The position numbers were made by a program, and so were the translations under genes. The notes under the pieces were generated by a model, which did no database searches, had not been told where the DNA came from, and was given only the letters and a program-made list of their open reading frames with translations. A stretch of DNA of 64,000 nt, from positions 3,917-67,916 of the forward strand of contig URYF01000001.1 in the NCBI GenBank assembly GCA_900551965.1. Direction: 5' to 3'. This document shows positions 54,344-63,590 of this stretch, one piece after another. Every line of letters starts with the position of its first letter. Position 1 is the stretch's first letter. This DNA is from an uncultured bacterium (GTDB lineage: Bacteria > Cyanobacteriota > Vampirovibrionia > Gastranaerophilales > Gastranaerophilaceae).

Positions 54344-54835
54344 ATGGTCAAAAGAATAGTTTTACACTGGAGTGCCGGAAGGTATTACCCGAGCGAGTTT
54401 GAGAAAAAGTATTATCATTATTTGCTGGATGCCGACGGGCACATTTATTCAGGGGTATATAAGCCCGAAGACAATGATAATTGTAACGACGGGAATTATG
54501 CAGCTCATACCGGGGGCGGCAATACCGGTTCTATCGGTGTTTGTATGTGTGCTATGTATGGGTTCAAATCCGTTGCTGGGCCCGGGAATTACCCGATTAC
54601 AAAAGTTCAGTTTGAAGCTTGTATGAAATTCGTTGCGGAATTGTGTAAAAAATACAATCTGCCGGTAAATAAAAACTCTGTTTTAACTCATTACGAATTC
54701 GGGCAGGCTCATCCTCAAACATCAAGTTTTGGGAAGATTGATATAATTTGGATTCCTCCATACCCTTGGGTTGGCAGAAATGATGCCGGGAATTTTATAC
54801 GTTCAAAAGTTAGATGGTACAAGGAAAAAATTTAA
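54344..54835 (+). CDS. N-acetylmuramoyl-L-alanine amidase (phage endolysin)
   Basis: Cuts the amide bond between muramic acid and the stem peptide, for host lysis. PGRP/amidase_2 fold of the T7 lysozyme type: LHWSAG (zinc His8), AAHTGGGNTGSIGVC, LTHYEFG (zinc His116) and GKID with Lys131 and Asp133 at the places of the catalytic Lys and third zinc ligand. 163 residues, single domain, no wall-binding domain or signal peptide, so a holin would be needed. Followed 6 bases later by the tail gene. Confidence 0.88.
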   Translation: MVKRIVLHWSAGRYYPSEFEKKYYHYLLDADGHIYSGVYKPEDNDNCNDGNYAAHTGGGNTGSIGVCMCAMYGFKSVAGPGNYPITKVQFEACMKFVAELCKKYNLPVNKNSVLTHYEFGQAHPQTSSFGKIDIIWIPPYPWVGRNDAGNFIRSKVRWYKEKI

Positions 54836-54841
54836 GAGGTT

Positions 54842-56368
54842 ATGTTTATGGATGTTAATTATTTTGATTTGTCCGGTGGAATTAATCAGGCTTCCACTAA
54901 AACTGAATTGGGTTTAAATCCTAAGAAAATTTATTGGTCTGATTCTGAAAATATTGAAATTTATAACAATAAAGGTATTACAAAACAAAAAGGTAATATT
55001 TTGCTTGTAGAACTTCCGGAATCTGAAGAGATTACAGGGCTTTGTGAAATGGAATCTGACAGTTTATTCAAGCTTATTATCACAACGATTTCAGGGAAAA
55101 TCTATATATATTCTGAAGAAAATGATGAACTTACTTTGATTGACAAAGTTTTGACAGGAACAAAAGTGAAATTTGCGAAATTTTTGCGCGGAGTTGTTGT
55201 TGCAACCGAGTCAGACGAAATGTTTTATATAAAAGATAATTCAGCGTTTGAAGTTGTGAATTGTAACTTAAAAGATAGAAGCGGAAATGTTTTATATCCC
55301 GATTGTGTGACAATTTATAAAGGCAGGGTATGGTGCAGTAAGGACTCCACAATTTATTACTCGGCATTGGGCTCATACAATGATTTTGAAACAGAAGAAG
55401 ATGCAGGATATATCAGTGATTTTCACACAGATACGGCAGATATTATTGCAATGTGTACCTATAAAGATTATCTTGCGGTTTACAAACGGGAAAAGGTTTA
55501 TTTATTAACAGGTTCAAATCCGACGGATTTTGCAATAACGCTATTTGCAGATAAAGGTGTTGTTGCAGCCAATTCAATAGTCAATGTTGATAACAAGCAG
55601 TTTTTTCTAAGTAACGGGATATACGCTTTAGAGCAGGTCGGGGAATTAAATCAAATCCGCTTGGGCTCTGAAATCTCTCAAAATATTAAAGATGAGTTTA
55701 ATAAGTTTGATATTTCAAGACTCAGAGATACTTATACCGTTCATTATCAAAATAAACATCAGGTTTGGTATTTCTTTCCATATCTTGATGAACCTTATTA
55801 CCATACTGTTTGGATAAATGATTATGTGAATTATGCCTGGTACAAACGTGTTATTCCGCAAAATATTACCAAAGCTATATTGTTTAATTCTTATATTGTT
55901 TCGGCGGATTCAAACGGTAAGATTTATCGCGAAGATTACGGGGCAACTTTTGACGGTAATTTTATAAAATTTATGTGGAAGTCTCCGTTTTTGAGTCTTG
56001 GAAATGTTTTGCACCGAAAATTAGTAGACGAATTTTATTTTGTACTTGATGATATTCACGATAATAAATTTAAATTTTCCTTGTATAAGGACTATGACAG
56101 CGAATATCAAGATGATAAAGAGCTTATATACTCAAAACATTTCAGCCATTTTTTCTGGGCGGGTGAAGATACACCTGATGAAGTTCAATATTGCTGGAAT
56201 GATGGCGAAAGTGATATTCCGGTTTGGCCAATAACCTCAAATTCTATGGAAAAAGCTGAAATATGCGGAAGTAACTATTCAATACAACTCTGTATTGAGG
56301 GGGATGATATTGGTGATAATTGCGCAATCATCGGGCTTCAATTCCGCGAAATTTACAATGACGACTAA
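54842..56368 (+). CDS. Phage tail nozzle / P22 gp10-like stabilisation protein
   Basis: 508 residues, mainly beta. DLSGGINQASTKTEL near the N-terminus and the segment YKGRVWCSKDSTIYYSALG with SYNDFETEED are the hallmarks of podovirus propeller proteins like P22 gp10 and T7 gp12. Repeated short strand motifs (VVATESDEMFYIKD, DYLAVYKREKVYLLTG, FFLSNGIYALE) fit a beta-propeller. It would form the tube under the adaptor ring. The alternative start ATG 54848 is two codons later. Assignment by pattern, so moderately sure. Confidence 0.65.
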   Translation: MFMDVNYFDLSGGINQASTKTELGLNPKKIYWSDSENIEIYNNKGITKQKGNILLVELPESEEITGLCEMESDSLFKLIITTISGKIYIYSEENDELTLIDKVLTGTKVKFAKFLRGVVVATESDEMFYIKDNSAFEVVNCNLKDRSGNVLYPDCVTIYKGRVWCSKDSTIYYSALGSYNDFETEEDAGYISDFHTDTADIIAMCTYKDYLAVYKREKVYLLTGSNPTDFAITLFADKGVVAANSIVNVDNKQFFLSNGIYALEQVGELNQIRLGSEISQNIKDEFNKFDISRLRDTYTVHYQNKHQVWYFFPYLDEPYYHTVWINDYVNYAWYKRVIPQNITKAILFNSYIVSADSNGKIYREDYGATFDGNFIKFMWKSPFLSLGNVLHRKLVDEFYFVLDDIHDNKFKFSLYKDYDSEYQDDKELIYSKHFSHFFWAGEDTPDEVQYCWNDGESDIPVWPITSNSMEKAEICGSNYSIQLCIEGDDIGDNCAIIGLQFREIYNDD

Positions 56369-56428
56369 ATAAAAATATATCACCACTCATAATTTATTGT
56401 TTACACACTAAAAAGAAAGGAAAAGAAA

Positions 56429-57343
56429 ATGACAGACGAAATTACAACAGCATCAGGTTATTCTGTATTTATTCCACAAGTATGGAGCCAAAAACTTAAC
56501 CAAATGCTTGAAAAAAATTGTGTAATGCTTCAATGCGTTAACAGAAACTGGGAAGGTGAGATTAAAAATCAAGGGGATACCGTAAAAATTATTACCCCTG
56601 CAGATGTAACGATTTCAACCTTAACTAGTGAAAATATTGAGTATTCTGCACTTAATCCGACATCACAAGAGCTTGTGATTGATCAGAAAAAATTCTTTGC
56701 ATTCAAAATTGATGATGTATCTCAAGTTCAGGCAAATTCGGATATTTTAGAAGCTCATCTTGTTAATGCAAAAAAAGCGATAGAAGAAGTTCAGGATTCA
56801 TATTTGTTAGGTCTTCATACCGATGTTGAAGCTTCAAATACTGTAGGTTCGGAAGATGCGCCTGTAGAGCTTTCAAAATCAAATATTTATGAATACTTTG
56901 TGAAATTATCTTTGGCATTGAAAAATTCAGATGCAGTTTATGCAGGAGTAAAACCATGGGTTGTTATCAATCCTGATATTGAAGCTTGTTTATTGCAAAG
57001 TCCTGAATTTATTTCAGCATACAAAGTTGCAGATGAAACATTAAGAGATGGTTCAATAGGCAGAATTGCAGGCATGGATGTTTTAGTAAGTACTAACTTA
57101 ACCGAAGTTGACGGTAAATATTACGCTTTAGCGGGTACAAATGATGCTATTACTTTTGCATCTCAGCTTGCTAAAATCGAAAGTTTAAGAGATAAAGACA
57201 GTTTCTCTGATTTGGTTAGAGGTTTGTATTTGTACGGTGCTAAAACTGTCCAGCCTAAATCTCTTGCAAAAATGATTATCTCAACAGGTTCATCTGTAGA
57301 TTCAGGCAGCGGTGACGGAACTGAGAGTGAGCCTTCAGCATAG
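56429..57343 (+). CDS. Phage major capsid protein (P22 coat-like)
   Basis: 304 residues. SGYSVFIPQVWSQKLNQMLEKN at the start, with VKIITPADVTISTL, the FFAFKIDDVSQVQANSD segment and GRIAGMDVLVSTNL (the usual G-x-AG-x-V(Y/F)-x-S-N pattern), are typical of P22-coat-type HK97-fold capsid proteins. The last ~20 residues are Ser/Gly/Glu-rich and likely disordered. Strong AAAGAAAGGAAAAG ribosome site, and its own terminator follows, as expected for the most abundant structural protein. It lies directly after the tail nozzle gene. Confidence 0.85.
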   Translation: MTDEITTASGYSVFIPQVWSQKLNQMLEKNCVMLQCVNRNWEGEIKNQGDTVKIITPADVTISTLTSENIEYSALNPTSQELVIDQKKFFAFKIDDVSQVQANSDILEAHLVNAKKAIEEVQDSYLLGLHTDVEASNTVGSEDAPVELSKSNIYEYFVKLSLALKNSDAVYAGVKPWVVINPDIEACLLQSPEFISAYKVADETLRDGSIGRIAGMDVLVSTNLTEVDGKYYALAGTNDAITFASQLAKIESLRDKDSFSDLVRGLYLYGAKTVQPKSLAKMIISTGSSVDSGSGDGTESEPSA

Positions 57344-57354
57344 TGTAAGAGAGT

Positions 57355-57397
57355 AAAATGTACTCTCCGGTTATATTACTTTGAGAGTACATTTTTA
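57355..57397 (+). terminator. Intrinsic terminator after capsid gene
   Basis: Perfect 13-bp stem AAAATGTACTCTC (57355-57367) / GAGAGTACATTTT (57383-57395) followed by T. Confidence 0.88.
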
Positions 57398-57416
57398 TAA
57401 AATTGGGGGAGACTAT

Positions 57417-57665
57417 ATGTTTTCAAATATAAAAAAGCAAATAAAAGAATTGGCAAAGAATGCGGTTATGGTTGCAGAATCTGAGCTTGGTAGCGGAAAA
57501 GGAGAAGCAAAAAAGAAAATGGCAATTGACTATATAGTTAAAAATCTGCCTTTTTCGGGATTTGTTAAAACAATAATTTCTGTTTTGTTATCAAGTTTTA
57601 TTGATGACGTTATTGAACTTTCTGTCGTGTATATGAAATCTTTGTCAAAAACAAAAGGAGAATAA
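57417..57665 (+). CDS. Small phage protein resembling holin LLH cytoplasmic part
   Basis: 82 residues from ATG 57417 (GGGGGAGACTAT before it; the open frame reaches back to a TTG at 57381 that lies inside the terminator). NAVMVAESELGSGKGEAKKKMAIDYI matches the pattern of the C-terminal domain of LLH-family phage holins (AExxxGxGxGxxKxxxAxxxL). The later SGFVKTIISVLLSSFIDDVI is weakly hydrophobic. The usual N-terminal transmembrane helix is absent, so it may not be a holin by itself. Confidence 0.5.
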   Translation: MFSNIKKQIKELAKNAVMVAESELGSGKGEAKKKMAIDYIVKNLPFSGFVKTIISVLLSSFIDDVIELSVVYMKSLSKTKGE

Positions 57666-57670
57666 ATTTT

Positions 57671-58354
57671 ATGCAAAATTTTACAGGCGGAACCTATCCG
57701 CAGCAATTACAAAAAGGTATTTCATCACCTGCCGTAAATCCGCAGGCAAATCCTATGAACGGATATAATGATACATTTTATCAAATGGAGCAAGCAATAG
57801 GAGCTGAGGTTCAAAAAGTGAGCAGCTTAATGCAACAAGGTACAATCACACAAACACAAGGGCAATATCTGTTGGCTCAATTAGCTCGTAAAGCTCAGCA
57901 AATTAACATGTATAAAGCAGCTCAGCAGCAACAAGCTCCTAATATGAATGCTCCGGAGATGAATCCTCAAAGCCTTCCGGCTCAAAATCCTATGGACTTG
58001 TTTAACCAAGAACGCCCGGGATTCTTTGATGCAGAAGGTCGCGGAGATGTATTAAATTATATCAAGGGATATGACATGGATAAAGATGAAATCCTTCGAA
58101 TATCTCAACTTGTTGAAAATTTAGAAAATTCAGCCGTTGATAAATATTTGAAGAAATCTGCTCACGAAAAATCATTGAATGACGAGAACGCACTTGCCAA
58201 AAGTAAATTAACGGCATACGCCCAAAGTTCACCATCGGTAAACAATTTTAACAGGATTTATACTCGCGAACAGATTGGCAGGATGAGTGGTGATGAATTC
58301 AGCAGAAACGAAAAAATGATTATGGAGCAGCTCAGACAAGGGCTTATCAAGTAG
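57671..58354 (+). CDS. Phage Gln/Asn-rich protein, scaffold candidate
   Basis: 227 residues. The N-terminal 125 residues are Gln/Pro/Asn-rich (AQQQQAPNMNAPEMNPQ), the C-terminal half is helical and charged with a basic end. No known domain. A scaffolding protein is suggested by its place near the capsid gene, its low complexity and helical tail, but this is inference; a virion-internal or ejection protein is equally possible. Starts 5 bases after the previous gene and ends before a terminator at 58371. Confidence 0.5.
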   Translation: MQNFTGGTYPQQLQKGISSPAVNPQANPMNGYNDTFYQMEQAIGAEVQKVSSLMQQGTITQTQGQYLLAQLARKAQQINMYKAAQQQQAPNMNAPEMNPQSLPAQNPMDLFNQERPGFFDAEGRGDVLNYIKGYDMDKDEILRISQLVENLENSAVDKYLKKSAHEKSLNDENALAKSKLTAYAQSSPSVNNFNRIYTREQIGRMSGDEFSRNEKMIMEQLRQGLIK

Positions 58355-58370
58355 TTTTGTTGAATTTATA

Positions 58371-58413
58371 AAGTTCGGGCAGGAGGTTTTATTATTTCCT
58401 GTTCGGACTTTTC
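58371..58413 (+). terminator. Terminator after the Gln-rich gene
   Basis: AAGTTCGGGCAGGA (58371-58384) pairs with TCCTGTTCGGACTT (58397-58410) with a few G-U pairs, then TTCG. Confidence 0.65.
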
Positions 58414-58431
58414 GAAAAAAAGGAGATACAA

Positions 58432-59070
58432 ATGAATTTTTTAGAACTTATAAATAAATGTTTACTCGAATTGAACTATAAGCAAGTTAACGCATTCTCA
58501 GAACTTATAAAAAATGACCACAAGCGTATCAGAATAATTTTGAATATTATAAACAAAGAGATTTGTAATGCGGAAGGTTGGAATTTTTTATTAAGGCGGG
58601 ATACTTTAACTTTAAAGGCTAAAACAACCGAGGTTGCAAACACTATAAACGGCAGGATTTTATATCTTTTTATCGATGGTAAAAAATATAATTTTACGGA
58701 TAATATTGAACCGTTTATTTCAGGCACCCCTAAATCCGGGACATATTCAAGTCTTGCCGGTAATCTTCTGTTTCCGAAATTTGATAAAGATAAGACTATT
58801 GATATTGTATATTATACGAGAAATTGTGTTATTGATACGGGTAAGCAGGAAAAAGCAGATTTTGAAACAGAAATGGATGAACCTCTGATTCCGATGCCGT
58901 TTGCTGAACAGCTTCTGGTTTATGGGACATGTTTAAGGTTAAAAGCTAATCCGCAGTATTTTAAATTCCCGTATTGGATGAGCATGTACAAAGAGGCGTT
59001 GCTAAACCTGCGTTCCAAAACATCAGCATCAGCTTCAAATGCTCCGGTTGTAAATCTTTTCAGATCATAA
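58432..59070 (+). CDS. Phage head-tail adaptor (P22 gp4-like)
   Basis: 212 residues. The N-terminal helices FLELINKCLLELNYKQV and IILNIINKEICNAEGWNFLLR, a beta-rich middle (TLTLKAKTTEV, GNLLFPKFDKDKTIDIVYY) and the ending DEPLIPMPFAEQLLVYGTCL followed by YKEALLNLR match the outline of gp4/gp6-type connector rings in podoviruses. AAAGGAGATACAA before ATG 58432. Sits between scaffold candidate and terminase. In the virion it would join portal and nozzle. Confidence 0.6.
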   Translation: MNFLELINKCLLELNYKQVNAFSELIKNDHKRIRIILNIINKEICNAEGWNFLLRRDTLTLKAKTTEVANTINGRILYLFIDGKKYNFTDNIEPFISGTPKSGTYSSLAGNLLFPKFDKDKTIDIVYYTRNCVIDTGKQEKADFETEMDEPLIPMPFAEQLLVYGTCLRLKANPQYFKFPYWMSMYKEALLNLRSKTSASASNAPVVNLFRS

Positions 59071-59198
59071 GGGCAAAAAAAACAGGAAGTCCTTTTCATT
59101 CCCCCCTGTTAAGATTTACACTAGCCGAAATATAAATAGCATGTTCATTATACAAGTTATTCGAGAAAAAGACAAATTATGATAAGAAATGTAAAGAT

Positions 59199-59633
59199 AT
59201 GAAACAATTAACACAACAACAAAAAAGGTTTGTTGAAGAGTATATCAAGACGCTTGACGGTGAATCGTCTGCTAAAAAATCCGGTTATAAGAATAAAGAT
59301 TTAAAAGCTTTTTCCTCAGAATTACTGCAAAAAGATTACATAATCCATGAAATAAAATCGAGAATAAAGCTTCAAATAGATGCTTTGAATGTCCAAAGGG
59401 GATATGTAATCCAAAAACTTCTTCAAATTGCGGAATTTTCTCTTGAACGGGAAGATATCCTTGATAAAGACGGTAACCAAACGGGGAAAGTTAAGCTCCG
59501 TGATGCTTCTGCGGGGTTGAAAGCTTTAGAATCTCTATGTAAATATATGGGATTTTCAACGCCTGCAGGCGAAGATGAGTATCGGGAAGCAAAGATTATA
59601 ACTATTGCAAACCTTGATGATGAAAAAATTTAA
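59199..59633 (+). CDS. terS: Phage terminase small subunit
   Basis: DNA-recognition subunit for genome packaging. LTQQQKRFVEEYIKTLDGESSAKKSGY is the classic Terminase_2 N-terminal HTH, followed by the central oligomerisation helices (ALNVQRGYVIQKLLQIAEF) and a C-terminal tail that would bind the large subunit. 144 residues. A 128-base gap before it holds a weak AACAGG/CCTGTT stem and may contain its promoter. Here it lies three genes before the portal rather than next to terL. Confidence 0.9.
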   Translation: MKQLTQQQKRFVEEYIKTLDGESSAKKSGYKNKDLKAFSSELLQKDYIIHEIKSRIKLQIDALNVQRGYVIQKLLQIAEFSLEREDILDKDGNQTGKVKLRDASAGLKALESLCKYMGFSTPAGEDEYREAKIITIANLDDEKI

Positions 59634-59652
59634 TATAGAAAGGTAATATCCT

Positions 59653-60006
59653 ATGAAAGAAAATAAAGATATTGAAAAAATTTTACTAAACGATTCAGCT
59701 TACAACGAAATGGTTAAATCAAAGATTGAACAAGAGTTTAGGCAGGAATTAGAGTCTGCAAAAAAATTACAAAATAAAACATTTATTGCAGATATCAAAA
59801 AGGCTCCAAAAGCTAAGCTTTTCTCAAAAGCTGCGACTTATGAGGTTATAAACAAAAACAGTAAAACAAAATCTTATATAAACGGAGTTCAGGCAGAAGG
59901 GTATTTGGGCACCCAAAATACTGACAGAGCAAAATTGCTTGCCGGCGAAGCCGATTCATTTGTGAGCGGTAACAGTTATATAAAATTTGTCAAAGTAAAA
60001 GTTTAG
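59653..60006 (+). CDS. Hypothetical phage protein, 117 aa
   Basis: Not recognised. Lys/Glu-rich helical first half, then KTKSYINGVQAEGYLGTQNTDRAKLLAG, a Gly/Asn-containing segment that looks like a small beta domain, ending FVKVKV. AAAGGTAATATCCT before the start. Between small terminase and acetyltransferase, all in one transcript with 4-19 base gaps. Confidence 0.6.
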   Translation: MKENKDIEKILLNDSAYNEMVKSKIEQEFRQELESAKKLQNKTFIADIKKAPKAKLFSKAATYEVINKNSKTKSYINGVQAEGYLGTQNTDRAKLLAGEADSFVSGNSYIKFVKVKV

Positions 60007-60010
60007 AATT

Positions 60011-60544
60011 ATGTGTAAATTTGAAAAAATAATTATAGGCACGACACTTGATACTTCTGTGAATTTGCACTATATCCCTTTTGTTCAGGCATGTTTTAAA
60101 AAATATTTTAAATATTTGCAAGATGATTTTTCTACTTACAGCGCTGCGGATATAAAGGAATTTATTATAGATAAATCACCTTTTTTCTGGGTTGTTCTGG
60201 ATTATGAAGATACATTTATGGGTTTTGTTTATCTGGATAATTTTACTGGTGGCGGTAAAGTTATGTACAGTGCAGAGCTTACGACATGTTTTGATAAAAA
60301 GGCATGGGGTAGTTTTATTCGTTATAGTGCAAAATTTTTTTTGAAAAAATGTTTTGATGAATTTGGGTTATCGAAAATCAAGGCACAGATTTATCCTGAA
60401 AATTTTCGGGTAAAAAAGCTTTTAAAAGACTGCGGCTTTGTTTATGAATCCACTTTGAAAAATGAAACAATAAGGCTTGGAAAATTGCAGGATATTGAGG
60501 TGTATGGCTTATATCGCAATTACTATTACAAAAATGAGAGGTAA
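60011..60544 (+). CDS. GNAT-family acetyltransferase in phage module
   Basis: 177 residues. GNAT marks: PFFWVVLDYEDTFMGFVYLDN (beta strands 2-4), a variant acetyl-CoA region near residues 95-110, and SKIKAQIYPENFRVKKLLKDCGFVYEST, the typical RimJ/RimL-like end (motif B). The usual pyrophosphate loop Q/RxxGxG/A is not clear (KKAWGSFIRYSAK), so CoA binding should be tested. It lies 4 bases after the 117-aa gene and 2 bases before the portal gene, so it is made with the structural proteins. Confidence 0.75.
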   Translation: MCKFEKIIIGTTLDTSVNLHYIPFVQACFKKYFKYLQDDFSTYSAADIKEFIIDKSPFFWVVLDYEDTFMGFVYLDNFTGGGKVMYSAELTTCFDKKAWGSFIRYSAKFFLKKCFDEFGLSKIKAQIYPENFRVKKLLKDCGFVYESTLKNETIRLGKLQDIEVYGLYRNYYYKNER

Positions 60545-60546
60545 AT

Positions 60547-62280
60547 ATGGAAAATAAAAATTTTGATAAAAAATCCTTAAATTATATAGACGAACAGTTT
60601 CTGCTCGGAAATATAATTGAAAAATATGATTACTATGAAGATGAAAGAAGCACACAGTTATCGGATAACAGACTTGTTAAGTATGCTATCTATGATTCTG
60701 CAATCCCCAAGGTTAACGCGTGGGACTGTAATGTTCAGCTTCCTGATATTTATGAACTTGCGCAGACTCTGAAATCTCATATTGTTCAGAATTTATATTC
60801 TCATCCAGATGGCATGTTTGATGTTGAGGGTACAGATTTTGAAACACAAAAAATAGCTAATAAACAAAAAGCTATGCTGGTTCATACATTTGAGGCGATG
60901 AAAATCGAAGATGAAATGGAAAAAATAATAGATTCCGTTGTGGAATCCGGTGAAGTTACACTTTTTGTCGGCTGGGAAACTAAAACCAGAAAAACCAGAC
61001 GGGCTTTAACTTTAGCTGAACAATTAGAACAAAATACCCAGGAAAATTTTGTAATTGAGGATAAAGTTATTTATGACAATGCAAAGGTTAAATTTATTAA
61101 CTTTGAGGACTTTGTGTTTGATAAAACAGAAAGTGATAATTGGGATTCGTGTGCAAAGATTTATAGGACGTATCAAACGTTTGATGAGATAAAGTCAAAC
61201 AAATCCAATAATTTATTGAATAGTGAAAAACTGGAAACTTTGAAAGGAGTGGTGGCAAAAAAAGGAAGAAAGAATAATAAATTAACAACGTATGAAAGAA
61301 AGATTGAGCTCCTTGAATACTGGGGAGATATTGAGCTTCCATCAGGGGAAGTTTTGAAAAATAAACTCATTGTTGTTGCTGGTAGAAGTGTGCTGATAAG
61401 ATATGAAGATAATCCGTTTATTATAAATCCGTTTATCCATGCAAATATTATTGAGTGCCCATCAACCGGACGTGGAATTTCTCCGTTGCGTGTGGCGCTT
61501 ATTTTGAATAATATTTCATCAACAATCCTAAATAAGCAGCTAGATGCACTTTCTCTTATGATGAATCCTCCATATTTAGCACCAAAAGGCTGTTTTAAAG
61601 GCGAACAGGATATCAGACCGGGTAAAATTATTGAGTATGATGCTGCTTTAATGACTTCCCCTCCGACCACGATTTCTTTTGATAAAGCAATGCAAGGGTG
61701 GGATTTCTTGAATTATTTCAAATCAACAATTGAAAGTGCAACAGGTATTTTCAAGAACATGGCAGGGAATATTCAAAGTGCTGAGCGTACGGCAACTGAG
61801 TTGAATTATTCTGCGAATGGGCAGGAAGCAAGATTAAATATGATTATAGAATCAATTAATCGCAAAGTTATTGTTCCTATGGTTGAAAAAACTGCCCAAA
61901 TTATTTCTAATTTTAAACTTGGCACAGAATCTGTTTTAGCAAATGACAGAGGAAAGATTTTCTTAGTTGAAATAGATGATAAGGTGAGAAATTCTGATTA
62001 TATCTATAGATACGGAGACAGAAAAGCCACATTTGAGCGAAAAGCCAGGTTAAAAGAATTGTTTGAAGTTGTTCAGTCGTTTTTGAAAATTGAAACGGTT
62101 GCAAAGCGTATTGACTGGCTGGAATGTTTTAAGTTTGCAATGGAACAGTATGGAATAGAAAATGCAAATAACTTTTTGACAGATGAAGAGGAAGCTTTGC
62201 AAAATAGTTCAGGCTCAGCACCTCAACGGGGGAATAGGCAGCAAGCTGCAATTCCAACACAAAGCGGAAGGGCTCTGTGA
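60547..62280 (+). CDS. Phage portal protein
   Basis: Twelve-subunit ring through which DNA enters the capsid. 577 residues, of the size of podovirus portals. LPDIYELAQTLKSHIVQNLY near the N-terminus, a long helical region ESATGIFKNMAGNIQSAERTATE (stem/wing part), MNPPYLAPKGCFK and the C-terminal region EEALQNSSGSAPQRGNRQ rich in Gln/Ser. Resembles P22-like/T7-like portals in general outline. Starts 2 bases after the acetyltransferase and is followed 17 bases on by the large terminase. Confidence 0.82.
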   Translation: MENKNFDKKSLNYIDEQFLLGNIIEKYDYYEDERSTQLSDNRLVKYAIYDSAIPKVNAWDCNVQLPDIYELAQTLKSHIVQNLYSHPDGMFDVEGTDFETQKIANKQKAMLVHTFEAMKIEDEMEKIIDSVVESGEVTLFVGWETKTRKTRRALTLAEQLEQNTQENFVIEDKVIYDNAKVKFINFEDFVFDKTESDNWDSCAKIYRTYQTFDEIKSNKSNNLLNSEKLETLKGVVAKKGRKNNKLTTYERKIELLEYWGDIELPSGEVLKNKLIVVAGRSVLIRYEDNPFIINPFIHANIIECPSTGRGISPLRVALILNNISSTILNKQLDALSLMMNPPYLAPKGCFKGEQDIRPGKIIEYDAALMTSPPTTISFDKAMQGWDFLNYFKSTIESATGIFKNMAGNIQSAERTATELNYSANGQEARLNMIIESINRKVIVPMVEKTAQIISNFKLGTESVLANDRGKIFLVEIDDKVRNSDYIYRYGDRKATFERKARLKELFEVVQSFLKIETVAKRIDWLECFKFAMEQYGIENANNFLTDEEEALQNSSGSAPQRGNRQQAAIPTQSGRAL

Positions 62281-62297
62281 TAAGGTGAGGTGATATT

Positions 62298-63587
62298 GTG
62301 AAATATAAATTACTGGATGCACAGAGGAAATTTTTAGAGATTCCGCATAAATATTCTCTGGACGTTGCAGTATATCAAGGAGGTTATGGCTCCGGCAAAA
62401 CTTTTGCCGGAGCACTGCTTGGCATACTGCTGGCTATGAAATTCCCGGGAATAACAGGTCTTGTGGGGGCTCAAACTTATACTTTAGTAAGAGATACAAC
62501 ATTAAAAACTTATTTTGAACATTTAGATAGTATTGGATTTGTAGATAAAGTTGATTATAAGTGGGTTAGCGCCGAACAAAAATTAGTTTTTCGTAACGGA
62601 TCACAGATTTTATTCAGACATTTTGATGAACCAAATAAACTTAAATCTTTGAACTTGGGGTTTGTTGAAATTGAAGAGATGTCAGATGTTCCTTACGATA
62701 CGTTTAAGATGCTTTTAGCCAGAATGCGGCAGAAAAAGCGCTCTTGCTGGCAAAATTTCACATACCGTATTTTTGGGCATACAAACCCTGAGGTTCAAAA
62801 AGGTTGGATTTATAAGACTTTTTATGATAATCCGCCGCCGAATTACAGGCTGGTATGTGCGCCGACAACTCAGAATATCTATTTGCCTGACGGGTTTTGT
62901 GATGAATTAAAAAAACTCTATGATAAAAGTTATTATGAAATTTTTGTTCTTGGCAGAGTCGGAGATTACAGCACAAATCTTGTTGTGAAAGATTTTACCG
63001 ATGAAAATGTCAGAGAAATTAAATATCAGCCAGATTTAGATGTTCATATAAGCTGTGATTTCAACGTTGATCCTATGGCGTGGGTTTTGGCACATAAAAC
63101 CTATGACAAGGTATTTTATTTTGATGAGTTAGTTATAGAAAACACTACAACTGCAAAGACTTGTGATGAATTTCATAACCGTTATCCGAATCATAAAGGC
63201 AAAGTTATTATCAACGGTGATGCTTCGGGAGATAATCGCAGTTGTACCAGTGAATATACAAATTATGTGATAATAAAGCGCAAATTGGAAGCTTTCGGGT
63301 ATGACGTCGAGATAAAAATAAAAGGGTTTAACCCGCCTATAAAAAATCGTATTGCTGCGTTCAATGCAAAGGTTAGAAATGCCGATGGTGAAGTTAATTT
63401 GTATATTTCCCCAAAGTGTGAAAAGCTTTTGTATAACATTTATAACCTTAGATATTTGGAGGGCTCATCAAAAATTGATGTGCCTACATATACTCAGATA
63501 AAGCAGACAAAAGAACTTAAATTTTTATCCCATCCTTTTGATGCAGCATCTTATCTGGTTGATTTTTACTGGCCTATAGTACTTTAG
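62298..63587 (+). CDS. terL: Phage terminase large subunit
   Basis: ATP-driven packaging motor and nuclease. Walker A GGYGSGKT at residues 28-35, Walker B region LNLGFVEIEEMSD, a coupling segment FGHTNPE, and the RNase H-like nuclease with SCDFNVDPMAW (first Asp), VIINGDASGD (second Asp) and DVPTYTQ/HPFDAASYLVDFYW (third Asp). 429 residues, normal. GTG start at 62298 with GGTGAGGTGAT upstream. It follows the portal gene, the reverse of the usual order. Confidence 0.92.
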   Translation: MKYKLLDAQRKFLEIPHKYSLDVAVYQGGYGSGKTFAGALLGILLAMKFPGITGLVGAQTYTLVRDTTLKTYFEHLDSIGFVDKVDYKWVSAEQKLVFRNGSQILFRHFDEPNKLKSLNLGFVEIEEMSDVPYDTFKMLLARMRQKKRSCWQNFTYRIFGHTNPEVQKGWIYKTFYDNPPPNYRLVCAPTTQNIYLPDGFCDELKKLYDKSYYEIFVLGRVGDYSTNLVVKDFTDENVREIKYQPDLDVHISCDFNVDPMAWVLAHKTYDKVFYFDELVIENTTTAKTCDEFHNRYPNHKGKVIINGDASGDNRSCTSEYTNYVIIKRKLEAFGYDVEIKIKGFNPPIKNRIAAFNAKVRNADGEVNLYISPKCEKLLYNIYNLRYLEGSSKIDVPTYTQIKQTKELKFLSHPFDAASYLVDFYWPIVL

Positions 63588-63590
63588 AAA

